Source: Blautia sp900556555 (GTDB taxonomy: Bacteria; Bacillota; Clostridia; Lachnospirales; Lachnospiraceae). From it: a stretch of 54,126 nt of DNA. Of the stretch, positions 1 to 9,162 are shown in pieces. The stretch lies in assembly GCA_964250615.1 (NCBI GenBank), contig CAXUGM010000024.1. The stretch is one strand, 5' to 3'. The number at the start of each line of letters is the position of its first letter. Position 1 is the first letter of the stretch. The notes beneath the pieces were generated by a model. That model worked only from the letters and a program-made list of their open reading frames with translations. It was not told the DNA's origin and made no database searches. Position numbers and translations under genes: made by a program.

Positions 1-31
1 GCTCTGTTTTAAGAGGTAAATATTTAAAGAA

Positions 32-60
32 AAGCCCATAAAATCAATGATTTAGGGCTT
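32..60 (+). promoter_or_regulatory. Intercistronic hairpin upstream of the sugar permease
   Basis: AAGCCC pairs with GGGCTT and, inside it, AAATCA pairs with TGATTT around a single base, giving a bulged stem of about 12 bp. No T-run follows, so it is more likely an mRNA stabiliser or processing site between ABC-transporter cistrons than a terminator. The frame that ends GCT CTG TTT TAA at position 12 could be the tail of an upstream permease, but too little is present to call it. Confidence 0.4.
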
Positions 61-86
61 GACATTATAGGAAGGAGGAAAGTGAT

Positions 87-929
87 ATGAATAGAGCAAA
101 AGGGAAAAAAATAGGAAAACAATTGTTTTCATATGCATTTTTATTGATTGGCGGTCTGATTTGGATTTATCCGTTTTTATGGATGATTTCAGCATCCTTC
201 AAAACGCAACCAGAATTCTTTGCGAATAGATTAGGGTTAATTCCAGAAAAGCCAACTCTGGATAACATCGTACGAATATGGAATAAAGCTAATTTTAGTC
301 AATATTTTCTAAATACAGTAATTGTCACTTTATTTTCAGTTCTAATTGTTTTAATTATGACTATGATGGCAGGTTATGCAATGGGACGTTATAAATTTTT
401 TGGAAAAAAATTTATTATGGCAGTATTTTTGGGGAGTATTGCAATTCCTTTAGTGAGTACAATTATTCCTACATTTGAGGTAGTTAAGGGAATGGGACTC
501 CTTGGAACCAAAACAGGTTTAATACTATCTCAGGCAGGTGGGGCTCACGTTATTTTCTTACTACTTTTCACTAGTTTCTTTGAATCCATACCAAATGAAT
601 TAGAGGAAGCAGCAAAAATGGATGGTAGTAATTATTTTCAAACATTTATACATATTATGATGCCACTCTGTAAACCAATTGCAACCACAGTTGTAATTAT
701 GGAAACGATTTGGGCATGGAATGCATTTATGTTACCGTTAGTATTAACATTAAACAATCCAGTATCACGTACCTTGGCAGTAGGTTTGTATGCATTTAAA
801 GGTGAAAATACAGTTGATTGGACTGGTATTGCAGCGGGTGGTACCATCGCAGTTATTCCAATTATTATCCTATTTATTTGTATGCAAAAATATTTTGTAG
901 AAGGTATTGCAGGAGCTGTGAAAAGTTAA
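87..929 (+). CDS. Carbohydrate ABC transporter permease, MalG type
   Basis: Inner permease subunit of a CUT1-type sugar importer. The 280-residue length is normal for the family. About six hydrophobic segments are visible, starting with residues 14-35 (AFLLIGGLIWIYPFLWMIS). The cytoplasmic EAA loop that docks on the ATPase is present as EEAAKMDGSNYFQTFIHIMM near residue 172-190. AGGAGG lies just before the ATG. The solute-binding lipoprotein follows 21 bp downstream in the same operon; the partner permease should lie to the left of the window. No ATPase gene is present here, as is usual for Firmicutes that share one MsmK-type ATPase. The sugar cannot be read from this subunit. Confidence 0.93.
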   Translation: MNRAKGKKIGKQLFSYAFLLIGGLIWIYPFLWMISASFKTQPEFFANRLGLIPEKPTLDNIVRIWNKANFSQYFLNTVIVTLFSVLIVLIMTMMAGYAMGRYKFFGKKFIMAVFLGSIAIPLVSTIIPTFEVVKGMGLLGTKTGLILSQAGGAHVIFLLLFTSFFESIPNELEEAAKMDGSNYFQTFIHIMMPLCKPIATTVVIMETIWAWNAFMLPLVLTLNNPVSRTLAVGLYAFKGENTVDWTGIAAGGTIAVIPIIILFICMQKYFVEGIAGAVKS

Positions 930-950
930 AAATCTAAGGAGGATAAGATT

Positions 951-2435
951 ATGAAACTAAAAAGATTAAAAGTATTATTAGTGTCATCTGTTTTAGCAAT
1001 CACAATGTTGACTGGTTGTGCTACACCATCAGTGTCTGGAGATGGAGAAACTCAAGAATCGTCACAAAGTTCAGGAGAAACAGATGCAGACGGAAAAGTA
1101 ACAATCAGGGTAGTAGACTGGACAGATGGAAATGTAGAACAAAGAGATGCGTTCCATGAAAAGTTTATGAAGGAAAACCCAGATATTAATGTTGAATATA
1201 CTCGTTTGACAGTAGACCAATTTAAAAACACAATTGTTACGATGATTAAATCGGGAGAAGGTCCTGACATTTTTCCGATTCCAGTAGGTATGACGTTAAA
1301 TACAGCGCTTGAAGAAAACTGGTTCCAATCATTAAATCCATATGTTACAGAAGAATTTGAGGCATCATTTGATCCTGCATCGTTTGCAGAGGGTGTGACA
1401 CATATTGGGGATGAATGGTATACGATTACAGAAAATATGCCTACAATTCAATGCCTATTCTACTATAATAAGGATGTATTAGATGCAGCAGGTGTAAAAG
1501 AAATTCCAAAAACATATTCTGAGTTTAGAGAAGCTTGTAAAAAAATTACTGATAATGGAAATGGAATGGTATACGGTATGATTGATGGTGGAAAACAAGT
1601 AAACCGTATGGATGTTCTGGCAAGATCGTTAGCAGCTTCAGCAGGTGGAAAAATTGCAGCTACGCAAAAAGTATTAACAGATAATGGACGTGCACCTTAC
1701 GATACAGAACCTGTTTATAAAGCTTTAGGACTCATTTCAGATTTAGTTAAAGATGGTAGTATTCATCCAGACACAGTAAACATTAGTGCTCCAGAAGCAA
1801 GAGAATTATTTGCACAAGGACAAGCAGGATTCTTATGTCAAGGAATGTGGTGTATTCCTTCGTGGGATACAAATTATCCTGATATGAATTACGGGGTAAT
1901 GTCAGTTCCAGTACCAGACGGAATGTCAAATACATATGTACAAAAAGGGGAATTATCTCCATGGATAGGATTATATAGCCAATCGAAACATCCAGAAGAA
2001 GCTGCAAGATACTTAATGGCGTTCTTCAGTGAAGAATACGGTTATCAATCAGGTTGTGTAGAAGATGGAACATTCGTTTCTGTTATTCCATCGGTTAATG
2101 AAAAATATATGACAAATCCAGTTATGAAAGAATATTACACAATTGCAGAAGAAACATCAAAAGTTGTTCCAACTATAACATCGAGAGATGAAACTGCACA
2201 TGATTTCTACGCAGAAGTGAAAGATGTACAACCTAGTCTTGGAGCAATTGTACAAGGTGTTGTTGCTCAAAGTATAACGGATTATAAATCAGAGTTGAAA
2301 ACATTTGCAGACGCATCTACAGAAGAATGGAAGAGAGCATGTAAGGCTGTTGGAATGGATTATAGCATGTTAGAGTTTGAAAACTGGGATAATACAAAGG
2401 ATTATACAGAAGAAGACTATGCAGCATTAAAATAA
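951..2435 (+). CDS. Extracellular solute-binding lipoprotein (sugar, family 1)
   Basis: Ligand-binding subunit of the sugar ABC importer encoded upstream, anchored to the outer face of the membrane. The N-terminus is a lipoprotein signal: basic MKLKRLK, a hydrophobic core, then the lipobox LTGC with the lipidated Cys near residue 23. A Ser/Thr/Glu-rich linker (residues 28-47) follows, then the mature two-lobe fold starting VTIRVVDWTDG. At 494 residues it is at the long end for family-1 binding proteins. It is the last gene of the operon and is followed directly by a strong terminator. Ligand unknown; neighbours in the window do not define it. Confidence 0.92.
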   Translation: MKLKRLKVLLVSSVLAITMLTGCATPSVSGDGETQESSQSSGETDADGKVTIRVVDWTDGNVEQRDAFHEKFMKENPDINVEYTRLTVDQFKNTIVTMIKSGEGPDIFPIPVGMTLNTALEENWFQSLNPYVTEEFEASFDPASFAEGVTHIGDEWYTITENMPTIQCLFYYNKDVLDAAGVKEIPKTYSEFREACKKITDNGNGMVYGMIDGGKQVNRMDVLARSLAASAGGKIAATQKVLTDNGRAPYDTEPVYKALGLISDLVKDGSIHPDTVNISAPEARELFAQGQAGFLCQGMWCIPSWDTNYPDMNYGVMSVPVPDGMSNTYVQKGELSPWIGLYSQSKHPEEAARYLMAFFSEEYGYQSGCVEDGTFVSVIPSVNEKYMTNPVMKEYYTIAEETSKVVPTITSRDETAHDFYAEVKDVQPSLGAIVQGVVAQSITDYKSELKTFADASTEEWKRACKAVGMDYSMLEFENWDNTKDYTEEDYAALK

Positions 2436-2465
2436 TGTGTTCTATTGTAATGGGCAGTATATAGT

Positions 2466-2507
2466 AAAAACCTCCAAAGTAGTAGGAAATACAATGGAGG
2501 TTTTTTT
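2466..2507 (+). terminator. Rho-independent terminator of the sugar ABC operon
   Basis: AAAAACCTCCA pairs with TGGAGGTTTTT around an 18-nt loop and runs into seven Ts. It lies 30 bp after the binding-protein stop codon. Confidence 0.9.
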
Positions 2508-2523
2508 ATGGGATTCAAGATGT

Positions 2524-2892
2524 TTACATATATTTTTTGAAGATTTTGGATAATATCAATGAATTAATAAAGCATGTTAGGGCAATTCCAAAAACAGCAT
2601 AAATCATAAATACAATTCCTGTTGCTAACCAAGACATAAGTGATAATAGAATCGGTACAAATGATAATAAAACCACGATGATCCTATAAGGTAAGTGATG
2701 AATGGATGCAATCAAGGCAAAGCGCAGAGTGCCCAAAATACTATTTTCAAATCGAGCTACAGTAGGACATATGTATGTAAATGTCATTATATATATAAAT
2801 GTTATTAATAATAAAATGATTTGAAGTGGATTTTGAAATATTGTACTTATAATTATTATAAACTTTACTGAAAAAAGGATTTGGGTTCTTTT
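2524..2892 (-). pseudogene. Truncated yesL-like (DUF624) membrane protein remnant
   Basis: The minus strand is open for about 122 codons between two stops. It encodes the C-terminal half of a YesL/DUF624 protein: two long hydrophobic stretches around a sequence like PTVARFENSILGTLRFAL, which matches the conserved ARFEN-type motif of the family, and a C-terminal basic tail KIFKKYM. YesL proteins are about 200 residues; the N-terminal half is missing and no start codon with a ribosome site precedes the conserved part. The first in-frame ATG (2787) falls inside the conserved region. yesL genes commonly sit beside sugar ABC transporters, which fits the neighbouring operon. Most likely a decaying gene; expression of an 87-residue fragment cannot be excluded. 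Confidence 0.65.
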
Positions 2893-2948
2893 TCATGAAG
2901 GAATATGTTGGTTAAGCAGGGGCTGATGCTGGCAGGGGGAAATAAGAT

Positions 2949-3368
2949 ATGGAGGATAAGAGAAACGATTTTTCGGAAGAATGGGAAAAAATTATAAGCA
3001 ATGATATTCCAGAAGGTGAATATATTGTGACGAGTTTTAGTCAGGACATGACAGGAACAAAAATCTTGCTTTCTGGAGAAAAATGCGAAATTAATATTAT
3101 TTTTGATGGTATTCCAGTTCTTGTTCGAAATACTATTGAAGGAATAAGGATGAAAACCTGGGGGAATGTCCAAGTAAAATACAACGATAGATTCATATTT
3201 CGAAAGTCTTTTTTCTTTAAAATTAAGAAGTCAGAATTAATAAAATGGTGTGTTGAGGAAAGTTGTGGATTTTATGATGCAGATAGGCTGAGACATTATT
3301 GCATAGTTACGAGTGAGGAAATGATTGATATCATATCAACTTTTGATCCGATAATACAGAGGATATGA
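2949..3368 (+). CDS. Hypothetical cytosolic protein, possibly immunity-like
   Basis: A 139-residue soluble protein with no signal peptide or membrane segment. The start is supported by GGGGGA seven bases upstream. A strong terminator follows 13 bp after the stop, so it is a single-gene unit. The sequence alternates predicted strands (EYIVTSF, KILLSGE, CEINIIFDG) with aromatic-rich stretches and ends in an acidic helix. I do not recognise a named domain. The general look (small, acidic, stand-alone, IIFDG near the start of a beta-rich core) recalls small immunity-like proteins found in polymorphic-toxin loci, but no toxin gene is next to it. Function unknown. Confidence 0.7.
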   Translation: MEDKRNDFSEEWEKIISNDIPEGEYIVTSFSQDMTGTKILLSGEKCEINIIFDGIPVLVRNTIEGIRMKTWGNVQVKYNDRFIFRKSFFFKIKKSELIKWCVEESCGFYDADRLRHYCIVTSEEMIDIISTFDPIIQRI

Positions 3369-3381
3369 AAATCTGAAGCAG

Positions 3382-3424
3382 AACTCTTGTCAGTGCCATG
3401 AAAGGTGCTGGCAGGAGTTTTTTT
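3382..3424 (+). terminator. Rho-independent terminator after the small hypothetical gene
   Basis: A 16-bp stem (AACTCTTGTCAGTGCC with GGTGCTGGCAGGAGTT, including G-T pairs) closes a 6-nt loop and is followed by a T-run. Confidence 0.9.
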
Positions 3425-3469
3425 ACTTTATATCATTTAAAGTATCTCCAACGAAGATAAAAACAAGAG

Positions 3470-3498
3470 TTGTAGGATTCCTAAGATATTGTTATAAT
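3470..3498 (+). promoter_or_regulatory. Probable promoter of the rluF-ligA-cls-metA run
   Basis: TTGTAG and TATAAT are separated by exactly 17 bp. The -10 box lies 38 bp before the rluF start. Confidence 0.55.
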
Positions 3499-3535
3499 TC
3501 TTAAATGAAGTATCATATTTTAGAGGAGAAATTTT

Positions 3536-4333
3536 ATGCGTTTAAACAAATTTTTGAGTGAAGCAGGTGTGTGTTCCAGAAGAGAGGCAGACCGGCTTGT
3601 GGAGCAGGGACATATCACAGTCGATGGGAAAACAGCGGTCTGTGGGATGCAGGTAGAAGAGACTTCCAGTGTTTGCCTGGATGGAAAGCCTGTGAAGCTT
3701 CAGGAAAAAAAGGTACTTCTTCTTTTTTATAAACCAAAAGGAATCGAATGTACGGCTGATATGAGAGTTAAAAAGAATGTGATTTCTTATATTAACTATC
3801 CCATCCGGGTATATTATGCAGGAAGGCTTGACAAAGATTCTGAGGGACTTCTTTTGCTGACAAACCAGGGTGAACTGGTGAATCAGATGATGAAAGCTGG
3901 AAACTTCCACGAAAAAGAATATCTTGTGACCGTAGAAAAGTCTGTGACAGAGGAATTTCTTCAAGGTATGCGGGAAGGTGTTCCTATACTGGGGACCATT
4001 ACCAGAAAATGTAGAGTCCAAAAGGATGGAGAATGCAGTTTCCGTATTGTTCTGACCCAGGGCCTGAACCGCCAGATCCGGAGAATGTGCAGCTATTTCG
4101 GATATGAAGTGAAGAGTCTGAAACGTATACGCATTATGAACCTTACACTGGGAAATCTGGCAGTGGGAGAATACAGAGAGGCTACTGATAAAGAACTGGA
4201 AGAGATACAAAAACAGCTGGAAGCAGGAAAACGTGCACCTGTACAAGAGGTGTACCGTGGCGGAAAACCTGTAAAAAATCCGGGCAAATACAGAAATCCG
4301 GAGAAAAAGTATAAAAGAAACAGGAGGATTTAA
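3536..4333 (+). CDS. rluF: 23S rRNA pseudouridine synthase, RluF type
   Basis: Isomerises a uridine of 23S rRNA to pseudouridine. An S4 RNA-binding domain covers residues 1-60 (MRLNKFLSEAGVCSRREADR). The catalytic domain carries the RsuA/RluB-family signature GRLDKDSEGLLLLTNQGE with the catalytic Asp, and the C-terminal LNRQIRRMC motif. The stretch GVPILGTITRKCRV followed by IRIMNLTLG is closer to RluF (23S U2604) than to RluB, which is the basis for the symbol. A lysine/arginine-rich tail (KKYKRNRRI) follows the catalytic domain and probably adds RNA affinity. The gene starts the unit; ligA begins 7 bp after its stop. Confidence 0.87.
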   Translation: MRLNKFLSEAGVCSRREADRLVEQGHITVDGKTAVCGMQVEETSSVCLDGKPVKLQEKKVLLLFYKPKGIECTADMRVKKNVISYINYPIRVYYAGRLDKDSEGLLLLTNQGELVNQMMKAGNFHEKEYLVTVEKSVTEEFLQGMREGVPILGTITRKCRVQKDGECSFRIVLTQGLNRQIRRMCSYFGYEVKSLKRIRIMNLTLGNLAVGEYREATDKELEEIQKQLEAGKRAPVQEVYRGGKPVKNPGKYRNPEKKYKRNRRI

Positions 4334-4339
4334 ACATAC

Positions 4340-6295
4340 ATGGATTCTATGAAGAGGATGAAGGAGCTGATTCCTTTACTGACCCAGGCATCCCGGGCTT
4401 ATTACCAGGAAGACCGGGAACTGATGAGTAACTATGAATATGACAAATTGTATGATGAACTGTTGAAGTTGGAAGCAGAGACAGGAATAACTTTGGCAGG
4501 AAGTCCCACAACTATGGTTGGATATGAGGCTTTGGAAGAACTGCCAAAAGAAGCTCATGAAAAGCCCATGCTGTCGCTGGATAAGACGAAGGATGTAGAG
4601 ACGCTGAGGAGCTTTGTTGGTACACATAAGACTTTGCTTTCCTGGAAACTAGACGGGCTTACCATTGTGCTGACGTATCAAGACGGAAAGCTGGAAAAAG
4701 CAGTTACCAGAGGAAACGGAGTAATCGGGGAAGTTATTACCAACAATGCCAGAGTGTTTAAGAATATTCCTTTGCAGATCAGCCACAAAGGAAATCTGGT
4801 GCTGAGAGGAGAGGCGATTATCACATACTCTGATTTCGAGAAAATTAATTCCGAAATCGAAGATGTAGATGCAAAATATAAAAATCCGAGAAACCTTTGC
4901 AGCGGCTCTGTCCGGCAGCTAAATAACGAAATAACGGCAAAGAGAAATGTGCATTTTTATGCTTTTTCTCTGGTACAGGCTGAAGGTGTTGATTTTCAGA
5001 ATTCTGTAGAGCAGCAGTTTTTGTGGCTGCAAAAACAAGGATTTGATGTGGTGGAATACCGGGCAGTGACACAAGATACCCTGGATGAGGCAATGCAGTA
5101 TTTTGAGCATCAGGTTTCTGAAAACGATTTTCCATCAGATGGCCTGGTGGCCTTGTATGACGACATTGCTTATGGTGCTTCTTTGGGAAGTACAGCTAAA
5201 TTTCCAAGGAATGCCTTTGCTTTTAAATGGAAAGATGAGATTAAAGAAACAACCTTAAGAGAGATTGAGTGGAGCCCATCCAGAACAGGTCTTATCAATC
5301 CCGTAGCGATTTTTGACCCAATAGAACTGGAAGGGACTACCGTGAGCAGAGCAAGTGTCCACAATGTGAGCATCTTAAAAGAACTACAGCTTGGAATCGG
5401 AGATAAGATTCAGGTCTATAAGGCGAATATGATTATTCCTCAGATTGCAGAAAATCTCACACGCAGCGGAAACCTAAAGATTCCTCATAGCTGTCCGGTT
5501 TGCCAGAAGGAAGCCAGGATTTTGAAAACAAATGAAGTGGAATCCCTGTACTGTATGAATCCGGATTGCCAGGCAAAGAAGATAAAATCTTTTACCTTAT
5601 TTGTCAGCCGTGATGCCATGAATATTGATGGACTTTCAGAAGCTACGCTGGAGAAATTTATTCTCAAAGGATTTATAAAGGATTTTGGGGATGTTTTTGA
5701 GATTTCCCGCTATAAAGACCAGATTGTAGAGATGGAAGGATTCGGGGAGAAATCCTACGAAAATCTTATTGCCAGTCTGGAAAATGCAAAACATACCACG
5801 CTTCCAAGAGTCCTTTACAGCCTGGGAATTGCCAACATTGGATTAGCAAATGCGAAAGTGATATGCAGAGAATTCGGATATGATGTGGAGAAGCTGATTC
5901 ATGCAAGTGCAGAAGAAATCAATGCAATAGAAGGAATCGGGCCGGTGATCGCAAAGGCGTTTACCGATTATTTCAGCAATGAGGAAAACCTGAAGAAATT
6001 CCATCATTTGATGTCTCATTTGGAACTGGAAGAAGTGAAAAAAGAGGAGAATCAGACTTTTGCAGGCAAACAATTTGTTATTACAGGAAGTGTAGTACAT
6101 TTTGCAAACCGCTCTCAGTTAAAGGAATTTATTGAGCAGAGGGGTGGAAAGGTGACAGGCAGCGTTACCTCAAAAACAGATTACCTGATTAATAATGACA
6201 CCGCCTCTAATTCTTCTAAAAATAAAAAAGCAAAAGAATTAGGAATTCCAATCTTGTCAGAAGAAGATTTTTTAGAAAGGGCAGGTGAAGTATAA
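4340..6295 (+). CDS. ligA: NAD-dependent DNA ligase LigA
   Basis: Seals nicks using NAD as adenylate donor. At 651 residues it is close to the usual ~670. The adenylation domain has the nucleophile in KLDG at Lys103, preceded by the SPTTMVG and LSLDKT segments of the NAD site. An OB fold follows, then a four-cysteine zinc site (CPVC ... C ... C) near residues 384-410, helix-hairpin-helix repeats (IANIGLANAK, IEGIGPVIAKAF) and a C-terminal BRCT domain from about residue 573 (FAGKQFVITGSV). The start is set by AGGAGG upstream. It follows rluF with a 7-bp gap and the cls coding sequence begins at its stop, so the genes are probably translated from one message. Confidence 0.93.
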   Translation: MDSMKRMKELIPLLTQASRAYYQEDRELMSNYEYDKLYDELLKLEAETGITLAGSPTTMVGYEALEELPKEAHEKPMLSLDKTKDVETLRSFVGTHKTLLSWKLDGLTIVLTYQDGKLEKAVTRGNGVIGEVITNNARVFKNIPLQISHKGNLVLRGEAIITYSDFEKINSEIEDVDAKYKNPRNLCSGSVRQLNNEITAKRNVHFYAFSLVQAEGVDFQNSVEQQFLWLQKQGFDVVEYRAVTQDTLDEAMQYFEHQVSENDFPSDGLVALYDDIAYGASLGSTAKFPRNAFAFKWKDEIKETTLREIEWSPSRTGLINPVAIFDPIELEGTTVSRASVHNVSILKELQLGIGDKIQVYKANMIIPQIAENLTRSGNLKIPHSCPVCQKEARILKTNEVESLYCMNPDCQAKKIKSFTLFVSRDAMNIDGLSEATLEKFILKGFIKDFGDVFEISRYKDQIVEMEGFGEKSYENLIASLENAKHTTLPRVLYSLGIANIGLANAKVICREFGYDVEKLIHASAEEINAIEGIGPVIAKAFTDYFSNEENLKKFHHLMSHLELEEVKKEENQTFAGKQFVITGSVVHFANRSQLKEFIEQRGGKVTGSVTSKTDYLINNDTASNSSKNKKAKELGIPILSEEDFLERAGEV

Positions 6296-6299
6296 ACAT

Positions 6300-7862
6300 A
6301 TGATGAACACAAGTGAAATGAAGAAAAAAGGAATCAAAGGTGTAAAAACAATTATTTTTGGAAGAACGTTAATGGTAGTTTTTGCTTTTGTCATTCAGTT
6401 TTTGCTTTTGATTTCTATTTATATCTGGCTGAGGGACTACAGTTATATTTTTTATCTGGTATTTGTTCTTCTCAGTGTGACCGTGGTACTCCATTTGTTT
6501 AACAGCAGCGGCAGTCCGGAATTTAAACTGGTTTGGATGTTGCCACTGATTATTTTCCCGGTATTCGGGGCATTGTTTTATATTTATATTGGAACACAGC
6601 TTGGAACAAAGATGCTGTTTAGGCGGCTGGAATCCCTCTCCGTGTTTACCAGGAAATATGTACCTCAGAACGAGAAAGTAAAGGAAACATTAGAGGCCGT
6701 AAATCCTCAGATTGGACATTTTGCAGACTATATGGAAGAATACGGGAATGCACCGGTATATGACCATACCCAGGTGAAGTATTATCCCCTGGGAGATGAT
6801 CAGTTTGAAGATATGCTGGAAGAACTGCGAAAAGCAGAAAAATTCATTTTTCTGGAATTCTTTATCGTAGAAGAAGGTGTTATGTGGAACAGCATTCTTG
6901 ATATTCTGAAGGAAAAGGCGAAAAATGGCGTGGAAGTCCGTGTGATGTATGATGGAATGTGTGTTCTTGCATTGTTGCCGTATTTCTATCCGAAGATGCT
7001 GGAAGCAGAGGGAATTAGGTGTAAGATGTTTGCACCTATCCGCCCTGTTTTTTCCACTTATTATAACAACAGAGACCACAGAAAAATCATGGTGATTGAC
7101 GGAAAAGTGGCATTCACCGGAGGTACAAACCTGGCAGACGAATATATTAACCAGAAGGTACGTTTCGGGCATTGGAAGGATACGGCAGTGAGACTGACAG
7201 GTAAAGCTGTGGAACGGTTCACCTATATGTTCCTGGAAATGTGGGATGTCACAGAAACAGAAGAGGAAAACTACGAAAACTATAAAACTCCCGAAGAATT
7301 TTCTGTAAACAATGATGGATTTATCATGCCATATGAGGTCAGTCCATACGGAAAAGAGAGGGTGGGAAAGAAGGTATATCTTGATATCCTCAACACAGCC
7401 CGGGAATATGTACATATCATGACACCGTATCTGATTTTGGATTATGAAATGATTATGGCACTTACCTATGCTGCAAAACGAGGAATTGATGTTTCTATTA
7501 TCATGCCTCATATTCCAGATAAGAAGTATGCGTTTGCTGTAGCAAAAACGTACTATAATGAGCTTCTGGAAGCAGGTGTGAAGATTTATGAGTATGAACC
7601 AGGATTTGTTCATGCCAAAGTATTCGTTTCAGATAATGAAAAAGCAGTGGTAGGAACCATTAATCTGGATTACAGAAGCCTGTTCCATCATTTTGAATGT
7701 GCTGCATTTATGTATCAGAATTCCCAGATTGCTGCAATCGAGGAGGATTTCCAGGATACTTTGAAAAAATGTATCAAGGCTCAGGCTTCTGATTATAAGA
7801 AACAGCCGTTGTATATGCGTACCATGGGAACCATTCTCCGTATGTTTGCACCGCTGATGTAA
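6300..7862 (+). CDS. cls: Cardiolipin synthase (phospholipase D family)
   Basis: Membrane enzyme that joins two phosphatidylglycerols into cardiolipin. Two hydrophobic segments at the N-terminus anchor it, followed by two phospholipase-D (HKD) motifs: HRKIMVIDGKVAFTGGTN near the middle and HAKVFVSDNEKAVVGTIN near residue 445. That order and the ~520-residue length are typical of bacterial Cls. Start choice: an in-frame GTG at 6285 overlaps the end of ligA, but AGGTG at 6283-6287 is well placed for the ATG at 6300, so the ATG is preferred; the GTG would add five residues. metA follows 37 bp downstream. Confidence 0.9.
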   Translation: MMNTSEMKKKGIKGVKTIIFGRTLMVVFAFVIQFLLLISIYIWLRDYSYIFYLVFVLLSVTVVLHLFNSSGSPEFKLVWMLPLIIFPVFGALFYIYIGTQLGTKMLFRRLESLSVFTRKYVPQNEKVKETLEAVNPQIGHFADYMEEYGNAPVYDHTQVKYYPLGDDQFEDMLEELRKAEKFIFLEFFIVEEGVMWNSILDILKEKAKNGVEVRVMYDGMCVLALLPYFYPKMLEAEGIRCKMFAPIRPVFSTYYNNRDHRKIMVIDGKVAFTGGTNLADEYINQKVRFGHWKDTAVRLTGKAVERFTYMFLEMWDVTETEEENYENYKTPEEFSVNNDGFIMPYEVSPYGKERVGKKVYLDILNTAREYVHIMTPYLILDYEMIMALTYAAKRGIDVSIIMPHIPDKKYAFAVAKTYYNELLEAGVKIYEYEPGFVHAKVFVSDNEKAVVGTINLDYRSLFHHFECAAFMYQNSQIAAIEEDFQDTLKKCIKAQASDYKKQPLYMRTMGTILRMFAPLM

Positions 7863-7899
7863 GCAGAGACTGGAAAAGACAGAAAGGAAGGAATAAAAT

Positions 7900-8820
7900 A
7901 TGCCGATTAAAATACAAAGTGACTTGCCGGTAAAAGAAATTTTAGAGAAAGAAAATATCTTTGTGATGGACGAGACAAGAGCCATTCATCAGGATATACG
8001 CCCCATTCAGATTTTGATTCTGAATCTGATGCCTTTAAAAGAGGAGACAGAGCTACAGCTCCTTCGTTCCCTGTCAAACACACCATTGCAGGTGGATGTG
8101 TCCTTTATGATGGTGAGCACTCATGTATCCAAGAATACAGCTACCAGCCATTTAAACAAATTTTATCAGACTTTTGAGGAAGTAAAAACTCATAAGTTTG
8201 ATGGAATGATCATCACAGGAGCACCAGTAGAACAGATGGAATTCGAAGAGGTGGATTACTGGGAAGAAATGAAAGAAATTATGGAGTGGAGTAAGCACAA
8301 TGTGACCTCTACTATCTATCTGTGCTGGGCAGCTCAGGCTGGATTGTACTATCATTATGGTTTGCAGAAACATCAGATGGACCATAAAGTGTTTGGGCTT
8401 TTTGCTCATAAGGTGCAGAACCGGAAGATTCCTCTGGTACGTGGATTTGATGATGTGTTTCTGGCACCGCATTCCCGTCACACAGAGGTTCGTGCAGAAG
8501 ATATTCATAATTGTCAGGATCTTACGGTGCTGGCAGAATCCGAAGAAGCAGGGGTATTTCTGGCTATGGCAAAAGAGGGAAGACAGATTTTCGTCATGGG
8601 ACATCCGGAATATGACCGGGTTACCCTGGACGGAGAGTATAAGAGGGATTTAGGAAAAGGTCTGCCCATTGATATGCCAAAGGGATATTATCCTGGGGAT
8701 AATGCAGAGAATAAACCATTGCTTTTGTGGAGATCTCATGCGAATAACCTGTACACCAACTGGCTGAATTATTATGTGTACCAGTGCACACCGTATGATT
8801 TAGACGGGACACCGTTCTAA
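7900..8820 (+). CDS. metA: Homoserine O-acyltransferase (MetA), predicted acetyl-CoA specific
   Basis: First committed step of methionine synthesis from homoserine. The 306-residue length and the catalytic triad fit MetA: the nucleophile is Cys142 in YLCWAAQAG, and the His/Glu pair sits in VMGHPEYDR. The acyl-CoA selectivity position is Glu111 (GAPVEQMEF), where the E. coli succinyltransferase has Gly. Glu at this position is known to give acetyl-CoA specificity, so the product is probably O-acetylhomoserine although databases often call this family homoserine O-succinyltransferase. RBS AGAAAGGAAGG lies upstream. No SAM riboswitch or T-box fits in the 37-bp gap to cls, so it appears to be co-transcribed. 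Confidence 0.93.
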   Translation: MPIKIQSDLPVKEILEKENIFVMDETRAIHQDIRPIQILILNLMPLKEETELQLLRSLSNTPLQVDVSFMMVSTHVSKNTATSHLNKFYQTFEEVKTHKFDGMIITGAPVEQMEFEEVDYWEEMKEIMEWSKHNVTSTIYLCWAAQAGLYYHYGLQKHQMDHKVFGLFAHKVQNRKIPLVRGFDDVFLAPHSRHTEVRAEDIHNCQDLTVLAESEEAGVFLAMAKEGRQIFVMGHPEYDRVTLDGEYKRDLGKGLPIDMPKGYYPGDNAENKPLLLWRSHANNLYTNWLNYYVYQCTPYDLDGTPF

Positions 8821-8870
8821 TGCGAGATTTTAAAGGATTTGTTGAAAAGTGAATTTGCGGAGGTGATTAT

Positions 8871-9146
8871 ATGTGGTTCGTACTTGGAATTAGTGCGATT
8901 ATATTTGCAATATTAAATATAATTTGGGTATTTCGGAATAAAAATGCCAAGTGGTTTAGATTTTTGAGTGTATCTTTAACTGCTTTAACCGTATGTTCAT
9001 TTTATGCTGACGGAGCAGCACGTGTTGTTAAAGAAGATTGGGGAGGACTCATGGATATTATGCCTGCTATGAGTAAAATATTATGGGTTTGTGTAATCTT
9101 ATCTATTGTGATTAATTCTCTCTCACTTTTTAAAGAGAAGAATTAG
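8871..9146 (+). CDS. Small membrane protein of unknown function
   Basis: A 91-residue protein with three predicted membrane segments (residues 2-20, about 29-46 and 69-85) and short polar ends, FRNKNAKW and FKEKN. The start is firm: GGAGGTGATT precedes the ATG by the right distance. Its AT-rich codon use (ATA, TTA, AAT) differs somewhat from metA next to it. A terminator follows 16 bp after the stop. I do not recognise a family and infer no function. Confidence 0.75.
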   Translation: MWFVLGISAIIFAILNIIWVFRNKNAKWFRFLSVSLTALTVCSFYADGAARVVKEDWGGLMDIMPAMSKILWVCVILSIVINSLSLFKEKN

Positions 9147-9162
9147 AGAAATTTCTGTTTGT

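Noticed and set aside
1..12. End of an upstream permease gene
   Set aside because: Only four codons ending TAA are visible, too few to support a call.
3542..4246. 234-codon minus-strand frame over rluF
   Set aside because: Antisense shadow of a clear gene, and its translation is low-complexity and unlike any family.
6690..7613. 307-codon minus-strand frame over cls
   Set aside because: Antisense shadow; Cys/His/Phe-rich translation typical of a non-coding strand.
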